Shown here: one piece after another, positions 1 to 6,587 of the stretch
Layout of the letters: each line of letters begins with the position of its first letter
Position numbering within the stretch: position 1 is the first letter of the stretch
Assembly (NCBI GenBank): GCA_024645155.1
Contig: JAHEGF010000160.1
Location: forward strand, 1-7,685
Origin: Phyllobacteriaceae bacterium
Lineage (GTDB): Bacteria > Pseudomonadota > Alphaproteobacteria > Rhizobiales > Rhizobiaceae
DNA: 7,685 nucleotides
Direction of reading: 5' to 3'
Translations under genes and position numbers: made by a program
The notes under the pieces: generated by a model
The model's input: the letters and a program-made list of their open reading frames with translations, nothing else
Databases searched by the model: none
What the model was told of the DNA's origin: nothing

Positions 1-571
1 AGTCGCCCGGAAAACCAGTTTCTGGCGCGACCGCATGGACAAGCAAATCGCTGCGGCCAAGATTACCGTAACCGATGATCCACTGAAACGTCGCGGCCCG
101 TCCTCGCGCCCTTTCGACGGTGAGGGAATAACCGGCCAGCCCTTGGTCATGGTTGAAAACGGTGTGCTCAAACACTGGTTTCTGTCGACCAGCGTTGCCG
201 ATGAACTCGGTCTCGAAACAAATGGCCGCGGCATACGCTCTGCATCTTCGGTTATCCCGTCATCGACCAATCTTGCGATTGAACCGGGCAGCGAACCCCC
301 CGCTTCGCTGATTTCCGGCATTAGGCGCGGCCTTTATGTTACTGAAGTATTCGGTCAGGGCGTCAACATGATAACCGGCGAGTACAGTCGCGGAGCCAGT
401 GGTTTCCTGATCGAAAACGGCAAACTGACCTATCCTGTTTCCGAAGTAACCATTGCGGCGAATTTGAAAGACATGTTCATGAACATGGTTGCAGCCAATG
501 ACATTGACAGGAATTTTGGTACCGCATCACCAACCTTGCTGGTTGAAGGCATGACCCTTGCCGGAAAGTAA
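1..571 (+). CDS. pmbA: TldE/PmbA metalloprotease-family subunit, C-terminal part (5' end outside window)
   Basis: This is the C-terminal 189 residues of a TldD/PmbA family protein; the first complete codon is at nt 2 and the frame is open to the window edge, so the ATG at 35 is internal. In characterised homologues TldE (PmbA) pairs with TldD in a cytoplasmic protease that degrades unfolded peptides and matures peptides such as microcins; TldD supplies the metal site and TldE does not. Visible family features are the FDGEGITGQPLVMVENGVL stretch, the STNLAIEPG segment, and the GLYVTEVFGQGVNMITGEYS and RGASGFLIENGKLTYPVSE blocks, which are typical of the C-terminal domain. The end, VEGMTLAGK, is the usual family terminus, so the 3' end is intact. 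The next gene starts within a few bases of the stop, suggesting cotranscription. The family assignment is secure; TldE rather than TldD follows from the terminal sequence and the neighbourhood. Confidence 0.93.
   Translation, partial: VARKTSFWRDRMDKQIAAAKITVTDDPLKRRGPSSRPFDGEGITGQPLVMVENGVLKHWFLSTSVADELGLETNGRGIRSASSVIPSSTNLAIEPGSEPPASLISGIRRGLYVTEVFGQGVNMITGEYSRGASGFLIENGKLTYPVSEVTIAANLKDMFMNMVAANDIDRNFGTASPTLLVEGMTLAGK
563..568 (+). promoter_or_regulatory. Candidate ribosome binding site for the cysQ-like gene
   Basis: GGAAAG lies 7 nt upstream of the GTG at 576 and inside the last codons of tldE. It favours the GTG start over the in-frame TTG at 558, which would overlap tldE by 14 nt. A GAAGG at 545-549 could serve the TTG instead, so the choice is likely but not certain. 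Confidence 0.45.
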
Positions 572-575
572 CACC

Positions 576-1364
576 GTGTCCGCACGCAACTTATCCGACG
601 ATCTCAACCTCATCCGCGATGCTGCAGCCGAGGCGGGCGATATCGCCATGCGTCATTTTGGCCGTGATCCCGAAGTGTGGATGAAAACCGGACGGTCTCC
701 GGTCAGTGAAGCCGACATTGCCGTTGATCGCTTTCTCAGGAAAACCTTGCGCGGCGCCCGGCCGGATTATGGATGGTTGTCGGAAGAATCCGACCGCCAC
801 GGCAGTGAAAGCACCAACCAGCGCACATTTGTCGTCGATCCGATTGACGGGACCCGGGCGTTTCTGGCCGGCAAGGACATCTGGTGCGTGTCCATCGCGA
901 TCGTTGAACAGGGCGTGCCTGTTGTAGGTGTGCTCGATTGCCCGGTGCGCAAGGAGGTTTATCGGGCATATGCTGGTTCCGGTGCTGCGTGCAACGGCGC
1001 CGCAATTACAGTTCGGATGCCGTCCTCCGCACCTATTGTTGGTGGACCACCATCGATGATCCGGTCAGTTCCGACACAGTTGCGCGAAATGCTGGTGGAA
1101 GGCCGCTACGTCCCGTCTTTGGCCTACCGCATCGCGATGGTGGCGTCCGGAGAACTCGACGCGACTTTTGTCAAGCCCAACGCCCATGATTGGGATGTTG
1201 CCGCCGCCGACATAATACTGGCGGAGGCTGGTGGCATTGTTCTTGATGCGACGGGTAAACCGCCCTACTACGCAGGACGCGATCCGCGTTTGGGGGCCCT
1301 GGCGGCGGGCAGCGGATCGCTGATAGAGGATATGGCGGCTGTTCTGGCCGCAGTTGAGATATAA
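576..1364 (+). CDS. cysQ: Inositol monophosphatase family protein, probable 3'(2'),5'-bisphosphate nucleotidase (CysQ-type)
   Basis: This 262-residue protein belongs to the Mg2+-dependent, lithium-sensitive phosphatase superfamily. The metal-site motifs are all present: the WLSEES segment at about 67-72 with the ligand Glu, DPIDGT at 88-93 with two Asp ligands, and WDVAAADIILAEAGG at 206-220 with the Asp that activates water. The SPVSEAD stretch at 41-47 is the usual upstream family block. Length fits CysQ (E. coli 246 aa) and IMPase alike. CysQ removes the 3' phosphate from PAP, a by-product of sulfate assimilation; IMPases act on inositol phosphates. Rhizobial orthologues in this position are usually called CysQ, which I follow, but substrate cannot be proven from sequence. 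The GTG start is chosen for its spaced GGAAAG; a TTG at 558 is an alternative adding six residues. It starts 4 nt after the tldE stop, so translational coupling is likely. Confidence 0.88.
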   Translation: MSARNLSDDLNLIRDAAAEAGDIAMRHFGRDPEVWMKTGRSPVSEADIAVDRFLRKTLRGARPDYGWLSEESDRHGSESTNQRTFVVDPIDGTRAFLAGKDIWCVSIAIVEQGVPVVGVLDCPVRKEVYRAYAGSGAACNGAAITVRMPSSAPIVGGPPSMIRSVPTQLREMLVEGRYVPSLAYRIAMVASGELDATFVKPNAHDWDVAAADIILAEAGGIVLDATGKPPYYAGRDPRLGALAAGSGSLIEDMAAVLAAVEI

Positions 1365-1428
1365 TTGGGCAGGAATCATTGCGTTGGATTACAGGCCAGC
1401 GTCAAGTTGAGTGGTAATCGGGCAGATC

Positions 1429-1659
1429 ATGACTGAAGACAGCAAGCAGCTATTGCACCTGGTGTTCGGCGGCGAATTGACTTCGCTGAAGGGTGTTGAT
1501 TTTCGCAATCTGGAAGAGCTCGACATTGTCGGCGTATTTCCTGACTACAAATCGGCGGAAAAAGCCTGGCGCGCAAAAGCCCAAGAAACCGTCGATAATG
1601 CACATATGCGCTATTTCATAGTGCATCTCCACCGGCTGCTGGAGCCGGGTGCGGCCTGA
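1429..1659 (+). CDS. DUF4170 domain protein, small conserved protein of unknown function
   Basis: This 76-residue soluble protein matches the DUF4170 family as I remember it from Rhizobiales, where it sits between the cysQ-like gene and the acyltransferase/waaA genes. The opening KQLLHLVFGGEL and the segment from LDIVGVFPDYKSAEKAW to MRYFIVHLHRLLEP are the recognisable parts. The YFIVHLHRLL end looks like a beta strand followed by a helix. No signal peptide, membrane span or catalytic motif is visible. ATG 1429 is preferred because homologues begin at this point; a GTG at 1411 would add six residues. No strong ribosome binding site is seen before either. The 64 nt separating it from the previous gene is the widest gap in this operon, so a secondary promoter there is possible but not visible. 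The function is unknown; location suggests a link to lipid A/Kdo synthesis. Confidence 0.85.
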   Translation: MTEDSKQLLHLVFGGELTSLKGVDFRNLEELDIVGVFPDYKSAEKAWRAKAQETVDNAHMRYFIVHLHRLLEPGAA

Positions 1660-1676
1660 CGGCCCGCGATGCCGTG

Positions 1677-2459
1677 ATGCGCCATATTCACCAACATGAC
1701 AGCGCCTCCTCCGGCACTCCTGTGCGGCGGCTGGGGCTGCTCAGGCGCTCATGGATTGCCGTGCGTGCGCCATTGGTGAATTCTGCGTTTGTCAACCGGT
1801 TGCTGGCCAAAGTGATTGCCGGTTGCATCCGTTTCATTCATCGAACAAATCCGCTGGTTGAAGGATCAAGTGAGCCGGTCCGCGATTTCGATATTCATGC
1901 CCCGGCGATCGTGGCGCTATGGCACGGCCAGCATATCATGATTCCGGTCCTCAATCCGCATACACACAGGGTCGTGGGCATGTTCTCAAGATCTTCGGAT
2001 GCCGAACTCAACGCCCGTGTCGCCGAAGAACTCGGGCTGGAAACTGTACGCGGTTCTGGCGGGCGCGATGGCGCAAACCCAAGATCGAAAGGCGGCGCGC
2101 GGGCGCTATTGGCATTGCGTAATGCACTTTCTGCCGGCAAATCGGTAGCGATGATCGCCGACATTTCAAAGGCTACAGTCCGACAGGCCGGTCTGGGGAT
2201 CGTCACATTGGCGCGCATTTCCGGGCGCCCGGTCGTACCTGTCGCCTATGCATCAAGCAGGCGCCATGTGCTTGAAAAGAGTTGGGACAAAACGACGATC
2301 AACTTGCCTTTTGGGCGCGGCGCCCTCGTACTGGGCGATCCGATTCACGTTCCCCACGATGCAGATGATGCCATGCTCGAACAAAAACGCGTTGAAATAA
2401 CCGACCGGCTTAACGAAGCGACCGACAGGGCTTACGAGCTCGTGGATCGGCACCGATGA
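1677..2459 (+). CDS. DUF374-type lysophospholipid acyltransferase-like protein
   Basis: This 260-residue protein resembles the DUF374 group of the glycerolipid/lysophospholipid acyltransferase superfamily, usually found beside waaA and lpxK in alphaproteobacteria. Visible motifs are WHGQ at 82-85, SRSSDAELNARVAEELG at 104-120, VRGSGGR followed by KGGARALLALRNAL at about 124-151, and a C-terminal GIVTLARISGRPVVPVAYASS block at about 174-194. The N-terminus is basic, with a moderately hydrophobic segment at about 39-55 that may bind the membrane. The classical HX4D motif of PlsC-like enzymes is not present: His83 is not followed by Asp at the expected spacing. The usual DGPRGP-like stretch is also replaced by ADISKATVRQAG at 161-172. 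Acyl transfer to lipid A or a lipid precursor is plausible but undemonstrated. ATG 1677 is chosen; a GTG at 1674 adds one residue. Its stop overlaps the waaA start by 4 nt (ATGA), a sign of coupled translation. Confidence 0.85.
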   Translation: MRHIHQHDSASSGTPVRRLGLLRRSWIAVRAPLVNSAFVNRLLAKVIAGCIRFIHRTNPLVEGSSEPVRDFDIHAPAIVALWHGQHIMIPVLNPHTHRVVGMFSRSSDAELNARVAEELGLETVRGSGGRDGANPRSKGGARALLALRNALSAGKSVAMIADISKATVRQAGLGIVTLARISGRPVVPVAYASSRRHVLEKSWDKTTINLPFGRGALVLGDPIHVPHDADDAMLEQKRVEITDRLNEATDRAYELVDRHR

Positions 2460-3766
2460 GTGAGCGCTGGGCCAGAGCCGTTCTTGGAACGTACCGTTGG
2501 GCGGGAGCCGCCGTGTATCCGCTGGTTGGCGGTTATGTGGCCTGGCGTACCAGCCGCGGTAAGGAAGACAGCAGCAGACGGCGCGAACGTTATGGCAAGG
2601 CGTCGCTGGATCGTCCCAATGGGCCGGTCGTGTGGGTTCATGCCGCCAGTGTTGGCGAAACGATCGCGGTGACGCCGTTGATCGAATACATCATCGCCAG
2701 CGGGGTCTATGTGGTGTTGACGACTGGAACGGTAACTTCGGCAAAACTGGTTGGCGAGCGCATGGATAAGCGCGTCATCCACCAGTATGTGCCACTTGAC
2801 CTGAAGCCGGCAGTCAGCAATTTCCTCGACCACTGGCAGCCGGATCTCGCCATCATGGCCGAATCGGAAATCTGGCCGATGACCATTCTTGAACTTGGTG
2901 CACGCCGTGTGCCGCAGGTGCTTGTCAACGGCCGCCTGTCTGACAGGTCGTTTGGTTCCTGGATGCGCCGCGCCTATCTGGCGGAAGCCCTGTTGGAAAA
3001 TCTAGCGCTGGTTGTTGCGCAAACCGAGGAGGATGCACGCCGCTACCGGGAACTTGGAGCACGTCCGGTTACGGTTTCGGGAAACTTGAAGGGCGATGCC
3101 AGCCCGCCGCCTGTTGATGACGCGGAACTCGACCGTTTGCTTGGCCAGATAGACGGCCGCAAGTCCTGGGCAGCGGTCTCCACCCACGATGGCGAGGAGC
3201 AGGCAGCAGCAAAGGTCCATCTGATGCTGAAAAAACGTCACTCTGATCTGTTGACGATCATTGTGCCACGCCACCCTGAACGTGCCGACGATCTCGAGAG
3301 ATCGTTTCATGCGCTGGGACTGTCGGTTTCGCGCCGCAGCCGAAATGACCGGATCTATGACGGCACAGACATTTTTCTCGGTGACACGATCGGCGAAATG
3401 GGGCTATTTCTCAGACTGACTGAAATCGCCTTTGTCGGTAAGTCGCTGACCGGGCAAGGCGGGCAGAATCCCCTTGAACCGGCGATGCTGGATACCGCGA
3501 TCCTGTCGGGCAGCAACGTTCAGAACTTCCGCGAAGCCTACCAGCGACTGATCAAGAATGGCGGTGCTCGATTGGTTCGCGACGTCGACATGCTGGCCGG
3601 GGCAGTGAATTTTCTGTTCAACAAGCCACAGGCTCGTGAAAGAATGATTACTGCAGCGTCGTCGACAGTGGAAAATATGCGCGGTTCATTTTCGCGCACC
3701 CTCGCCGCGCTCGAGCCGTTTTTACAGCCGCTGATTGTCAAGGCACGGCTCAACCGTAATCCGTGA
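2456..3766 (+). CDS. waaA: 3-deoxy-D-manno-octulosonic acid (Kdo) transferase
   Basis: WaaA (KdtA) transfers Kdo from CMP-Kdo to the lipid A precursor lipid IVA at the inner face of the cytoplasmic membrane, making the inner core of LPS. The 436 residues match the family length (E. coli 425). The N-terminal domain shows VWVHAASVGE at about 59-68 and AESEIWP at 135-141; NGRLSDRS at 158-165 and VSGNLKGD at 207-214 follow. The C-terminal GT-B half carries VPRHPER at 270-276, FVGKSLTGQGGQNPLEPA at 326-343, whose Glu is expected to contact the nucleotide sugar, and NFREAY at 357-362. A hydrophobic N-terminal stretch at about 16-30 probably anchors it to the membrane. ATG 2456 overlaps the upstream stop by 4 nt. 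Whether it adds one or two Kdo residues cannot be read from the sequence. Confidence 0.96.
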   Translation: MSERWARAVLGTYRWAGAAVYPLVGGYVAWRTSRGKEDSSRRRERYGKASLDRPNGPVVWVHAASVGETIAVTPLIEYIIASGVYVVLTTGTVTSAKLVGERMDKRVIHQYVPLDLKPAVSNFLDHWQPDLAIMAESEIWPMTILELGARRVPQVLVNGRLSDRSFGSWMRRAYLAEALLENLALVVAQTEEDARRYRELGARPVTVSGNLKGDASPPPVDDAELDRLLGQIDGRKSWAAVSTHDGEEQAAAKVHLMLKKRHSDLLTIIVPRHPERADDLERSFHALGLSVSRRSRNDRIYDGTDIFLGDTIGEMGLFLRLTEIAFVGKSLTGQGGQNPLEPAMLDTAILSGSNVQNFREAYQRLIKNGGARLVRDVDMLAGAVNFLFNKPQARERMITAASSTVENMRGSFSRTLAALEPFLQPLIVKARLNRNP

Positions 3767-3776
3767 TGGCCGTACC

Positions 3777-4802
3777 ATGACATCCGAAGCACCTCCGTTT
3801 TGGTGGGAACCTGCAGGAGCTAGGGCGATGCTGATGTCGCCGTTTGCGCTGGCCTATGGTTCGGTTGCAGCCCGGCGTCTCGAAAGGGCATCGCCGCCGG
3901 CAATCGATGCACCGGTTCTGTGCGTCGGCAACTTTACCATTGGCGGATCTGGCAAGACGCCGGTAGCGATCGCTTTGGCCGTTGCTGCAAGGAAGATGAA
4001 GCTGAATCCCGGTTTCCTGACACGCGGACATGGCGGATCGTTGAGAAGCCCGAGAATTGTCGATGGCGAACACGACAGCGCCCGCACAACCGGTGACGAA
4101 CCGCTTCTGCTTGCCCGCCATGCCCCGGTCGCAGCCGGAACAAACCGCCATGCGGCAGCGCAGTTGCTGCGTAAAGCCGGGTGCGATTTCCTGATTATGG
4201 ACGACGGTTTCCAAAGCCGCCGGCTGGACATCGACTATGCGTTGATGGTTGTCGATAATAGCCGCGGCATTGGCAATGGTTATGTAATCCCCGCAGGGCC
4301 GATGCGCGCGCCGCTGGTCAGCCAGTTGCGGCGCACGGACGCGGTTTTGGTAATGGGGTCTGGCGATGCGGGTGATGACGTGGTGCGCATGGCCGCGCGT
4401 GCCGCAAAACCGGTGTACAAGGCAACAACCGTAGTGCGCAACCGCGATGCGCTGGCAAACCGGCGCTTCCTGGCATTCGCCGGGATCGGCAACCCTGAGA
4501 AATTCTTCGATACCGTGGTAAATGCCGGCGGCTGGGTGTCAGTCACACGTAAATTCCCCGACCACCATCTGTTCGACGATCGCGAAATGAAAGAGTTGCT
4601 GGATGCTGCAGCGTCCGTAGACCTCGAATTGATAACCACGGCCAAGGATGCCGCCCGTCTTGCCCATGGGTCCGAAACTGCACAGCGGCTGCTCGAGCAG
4701 CTGACGGTGCTGGAAATCGATGTGGCGTTTGAAGAAAATGGCATCCCCGCCGCACTGATCGAAGAGACGGTCAAGCGGTACTCGCTGCGCGAAACACGAT
4801 GA
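3777..4802 (+). CDS. lpxK: Tetraacyldisaccharide 4'-kinase (lipid A 4'-kinase)
   Basis: LpxK phosphorylates the 4' position of tetraacyldisaccharide 1-phosphate to give lipid IVA, the acceptor used by WaaA from the gene just upstream. At 341 residues it has the normal length. The P-loop GNFTIGGSGKTP is at 51-62, RGHGG at 83-87, DEPLLLA at 107-113 and MDDGFQ, the Walker B-like block, at 141-146. The C-terminal family signatures AFAGIGNPEKFF (233-244), FPDHHLF (260-266) and TTAKDAARL (287-295) are all present, so the enzyme looks functional. The N-terminal WWEPAG opening and the hydrophobic segment before the P-loop are typical and fit peripheral membrane attachment. ATG 3777, 10 nt after the waaA stop, is preferred over TTG 3735 because the family usually begins close to the WW motif. 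It lies at the end of the + strand operon, converging on the DUF2093 gene 14 nt beyond. Confidence 0.96.
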   Translation: MTSEAPPFWWEPAGARAMLMSPFALAYGSVAARRLERASPPAIDAPVLCVGNFTIGGSGKTPVAIALAVAARKMKLNPGFLTRGHGGSLRSPRIVDGEHDSARTTGDEPLLLARHAPVAAGTNRHAAAQLLRKAGCDFLIMDDGFQSRRLDIDYALMVVDNSRGIGNGYVIPAGPMRAPLVSQLRRTDAVLVMGSGDAGDDVVRMAARAAKPVYKATTVVRNRDALANRRFLAFAGIGNPEKFFDTVVNAGGWVSVTRKFPDHHLFDDREMKELLDAAASVDLELITTAKDAARLAHGSETAQRLLEQLTVLEIDVAFEENGIPAALIEETVKRYSLRETR

Positions 4803-4816
4803 TCCTGAATTCCTGA

Positions 4817-5044
4817 TCAGCGTTTTCTCAGTTCCGGATGGGTTTCGATTTCCCTCTGCAGTGAGAGATGTGCGTCGCTATAGGCTTCCTGGCGTTCCAC
4901 GCTCCAGTATTTGAGCTCGTCGAGCGGAATGGGGTCTCCGGTCACCGCACAACGCACGAACGACCCTGCCCTTATCACCTGGAAATCGGCGTCGAGATAG
5001 CGAACTTGGGCTTCGTTTGCGCCTGGTCCTTCAAAGCGGTTCAT
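4817..5044 (-). CDS. DUF2093 domain protein, small conserved protein of unknown function
   Basis: This 75-residue protein, beginning MNRFEGPGANEAQVRYLDAD and containing FVRCAVTGDPIPLDELKYWS with a C-terminal RQEAYSDA, matches the DUF2093 family as I recall it from Rhizobiales, where it sits next to lpxK and mutL. The CAVTGDPIPLDELKYWS core resembles a small one-cysteine beta-rich knuckle, but only one Cys is present, so a zinc site within one chain is unlikely. No signal peptide or membrane span is seen. The reading frame is open for another 164 codons upstream to 5536, but the ATG at 5042-5044 is chosen because the family is about this size and an AGGAG ribosome binding site sits 5 nt before it. 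It converges on lpxK with a 14-nt gap. Its function is unknown. Confidence 0.87.
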   Translation of the reverse strand: MNRFEGPGANEAQVRYLDADFQVIRAGSFVRCAVTGDPIPLDELKYWSVERQEAYSDAHLSLQREIETHPELRKR

Positions 5045-5049
5045 CGCAG

Positions 5050-5054
5050 CTCCT
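5050..5054 (-). promoter_or_regulatory. Ribosome binding site of the DUF2093 gene
   Basis: On the - strand AGGAG stands 5 nt before the ATG at 5044. It decides the start, because the open frame runs much farther upstream without a stop. Confidence 0.6.
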
Positions 5055-5149
5055 GTCAATTCCAGTCCCTTTCCGCCATAAATCCCGCAGTCAGTCAAGC
5101 AAGGCATCAACTTCGGTTTATCATTGCGGTAACCGGGCTTCCCGCCCTG

Positions 5150-5171
5150 TGGATCCACCCGGGTACCGCGG
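5150..5171. repeat. Cluster of four abutting palindromes
   Basis: TGGATCCA (5150-5157), ACCCGGGT (5157-5164), GGTACC (5162-5167) and CCGCGG (5166-5171) overlap or abut over 22 nt. It may be an operator or a chance result of high GC. Confidence 0.4.
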
Positions 5172-5308
5172 CGCAGCCAGACCGCCGTTTTACTGGCACC
5201 GGTTGACAGATCATCCGTAATATCCGTGCGGGCTAAGGCGGAGATCCTACCGGTTCTTGCGTCGGCACCGGAATAGGCCGTAACGTCGACAGGAACCGGG
5301 GTGAAACA

Positions 5309-6469
5309 ATGATCGACAAATCCAAATTGGGAGCAACCATCAGTTGGTTGATTGCAGGCGCCCAGCCGCCCAAATCGGTGGACGAGATCGTTGAAGAATG
5401 TGCGTTCCGTATGATCGAAATCGGTATTCCGATTGAACTCCTGATCGTCAACGGGCTGTTTATTCACCTCCAGATACGCGGAATGCAGGTTCGCTGGAGC
5501 AAGAAGAACGGGCGTTCGCGGCAAACATTTACCCATGAGTACATGAACTCACATATGTTCCATGAAATCCCGACAGCGGAGTGCATCAACACCATGCGCG
5601 CGCTGCGTTGCGGGCTTTCGCCATCAGAATTGCCTGGCGACTCTGACTACCTCATCCAGTTTGCCAATGCGGGTTACACCGAATTGTTCTTGATGCCGTT
5701 GATCAACTTTGACGGCACAGTGTCCGGCGCCATCGAGGTTGCGACCCGCCAAACCGGCGGCTTCAGCGATGAACATCTGTTCGCGCTCAGGCGTCTTCAG
5801 GCGCCACTAGCCAGGATGAAAGAGTATTTTACGGAAAACTTTGACAAGCAAATTACACTGGCAACCTATGTCGGTGAAAAGACCAGTCGGCAAGTATTGA
5901 AAGGTAACATTATTCTCGGTGGCGGGGAGACAATATCTGCAGTTATTTTGTTTGCTGATATCGCCGGATTTACAGAGATTTCGAATTCGTCGCCCTCCGA
6001 AGTCGTGTTGAATACACTCAACACTTTTTTTGCCGCCATCGACGAAGCCGTAGAAAAAAACAACGGAGAGATCCTAAAATTCATGGGCGATGGCGCCTTG
6101 GCCATATTTCAAACACCGGACGATTTGACGGCACAGGAAGCAGCCGCCAGCAGCGCCGTTGATGCCGTCGCCCTTGCGCGAAAGACCCTGGCCGAAAAAG
6201 AGACAAATCCGACCGTCGAATTTCGGGCGTCGCTTCATATCGGCGATTTGTTTTTTGGTAACATCGGCAGCAAAAGCAGGCTCGATTTCACCGCGATCGG
6301 GCCGACTGTAAACATGGCATCCAGAATGCTGGACGAGGCCTCCCGGCGAAACGCAAAGACGGTTTGCTCGAAAGACTTCCTTAATGTCGCAATCGGTCTG
6401 AATGCTGATGCTATCGAATGCCATTTCAAAGGGTTTGAACAACCGGAGGCGATATACATTCTGGAATGA
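5309..6469 (+). CDS. Class III adenylate/guanylate cyclase with N-terminal regulatory region
   Basis: This 386-residue protein has a C-terminal class III nucleotide cyclase catalytic domain at about 205-386. The metal ligands are Asp217 in FADIAGFTEIS and Asp261 in KFMGDGALAIF. Lys257 is the purine-contacting Lys that favours ATP, Thr328 in LDFTAIGPTVN sits where class IIIa enzymes have Asp (a class IIIb feature), and Asn335 and Arg339 in VNMASRM are the transition-state residues. All catalytic positions are therefore intact, and cAMP production is the likelier activity. Residues 1-170 match the N-terminal region of an alphaproteobacterial cyclase family (the GYTELFLMPLINFDGTVSGAIEVATRQTGGFSDE block at about 122-155), possibly GAF-like; the ligand is unknown. 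Residues about 170-200 may form the linking helix. No membrane span is seen, so it is probably cytosolic. GGGGTG at 5298-5303 supports ATG 5309. Part of the gene is AT-richer than its neighbours. Confidence 0.93.
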   Translation: MIDKSKLGATISWLIAGAQPPKSVDEIVEECAFRMIEIGIPIELLIVNGLFIHLQIRGMQVRWSKKNGRSRQTFTHEYMNSHMFHEIPTAECINTMRALRCGLSPSELPGDSDYLIQFANAGYTELFLMPLINFDGTVSGAIEVATRQTGGFSDEHLFALRRLQAPLARMKEYFTENFDKQITLATYVGEKTSRQVLKGNIILGGGETISAVILFADIAGFTEISNSSPSEVVLNTLNTFFAAIDEAVEKNNGEILKFMGDGALAIFQTPDDLTAQEAAASSAVDAVALARKTLAEKETNPTVEFRASLHIGDLFFGNIGSKSRLDFTAIGPTVNMASRMLDEASRRNAKTVCSKDFLNVAIGLNADAIECHFKGFEQPEAIYILE

Positions 6470-6587
6470 CCGCCAGCAATTCGGGCGTGCTGATGCACTG
6501 CTTATGGTGGTTCCAAGTATAAATCCTGTTTGGACCCAACCCTGGATTGAACAAATGGTGTAACATTCTGGATTGGAGGAAGAGCTC
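6470..6587 (+). promoter_or_regulatory. Leader/possible promoter region of the PPK2 gene
   Basis: This 118-nt gap is wide enough for an independent promoter. TATAAA at 6518-6523 could be a -10, but no good -35 sits 16-18 nt upstream. CTGGATTG occurs twice (6542-6549 and 6568-6575), 26 nt apart. ACATTCTGGA at 6563-6572 repeats the last codons of the cyclase gene (6456-6465). A CAGCA/TGCTG stem can form near 6473-6491, but no T-run follows, so it is not a convincing terminator for the cyclase gene. Read-through cotranscription remains possible. Confidence 0.3.
6575..6580 (+). promoter_or_regulatory. Strong ribosome binding site of the PPK2 gene
   Basis: GGAGGA lies 7 nt before ATG 6588 and is the best Shine-Dalgarno sequence in the window. 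It rules out the TTG at 6573, which overlaps it. Strong initiation of PPK2 translation is inferred. Confidence 0.75.

Larger units (their letters stand above)
5045..5308. other. Divergent intergenic region between the DUF2093 and cyclase genes
   Basis: This 264-bp gap must hold the 5' regulatory DNA of both flanking genes, which diverge from it. It contains a run of abutting palindromes at 5150-5171 and an exact TTGACA at 5203-5208 on the + strand, but no convincing -10 at 16-18 nt from that hexamer (the nearest AT-rich stretch, TAATAT at 5217-5222, is too close). A short GGGC/GCCC stem is possible at 5135-5147. I see no transcription-factor site that I can name. Frames open across it on both strands give no recognisable protein. 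Confidence 0.5.

Noticed and set aside
4280..4774. A 164-codon - strand open frame opposite lpxK
   Set aside because: It lies wholly inside lpxK, whose motifs are intact, and has a Ser/Ala-rich composition typical of an antisense shadow.
4803..4816. Possible terminator between convergent lpxK and DUF2093
   Set aside because: The 14-nt gap holds an EcoRI-like GAATTC palindrome and a nearby GATC pair, but no stable stem and no T-run.
4868..5206. A 112-codon + strand open frame over DUF2093 and the intergenic region
   Set aside because: It is antisense to DUF2093 and unrecognisable; no ribosome binding site was seen.
5203..5208. Exact TTGACA as a promoter -35 for the cyclase gene
   Set aside because: No acceptable -10 lies 16-18 nt downstream; the AT-rich TAATAT is only 8 nt away. 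Noted but not called a promoter.
4817..5536. A 239-codon open frame on the - strand, extending the DUF2093 gene upstream
   Set aside because: Only the last 75 codons look like a protein family. The extension overlaps the start of the cyclase gene, shows no recognisable domain, and a good ribosome binding site precedes the internal ATG.
6473..6491. CAGCA/TGCTG hairpin as a terminator after the cyclase gene
   Set aside because: The stem is only 5 bp with a 9-nt loop and no T-run follows.
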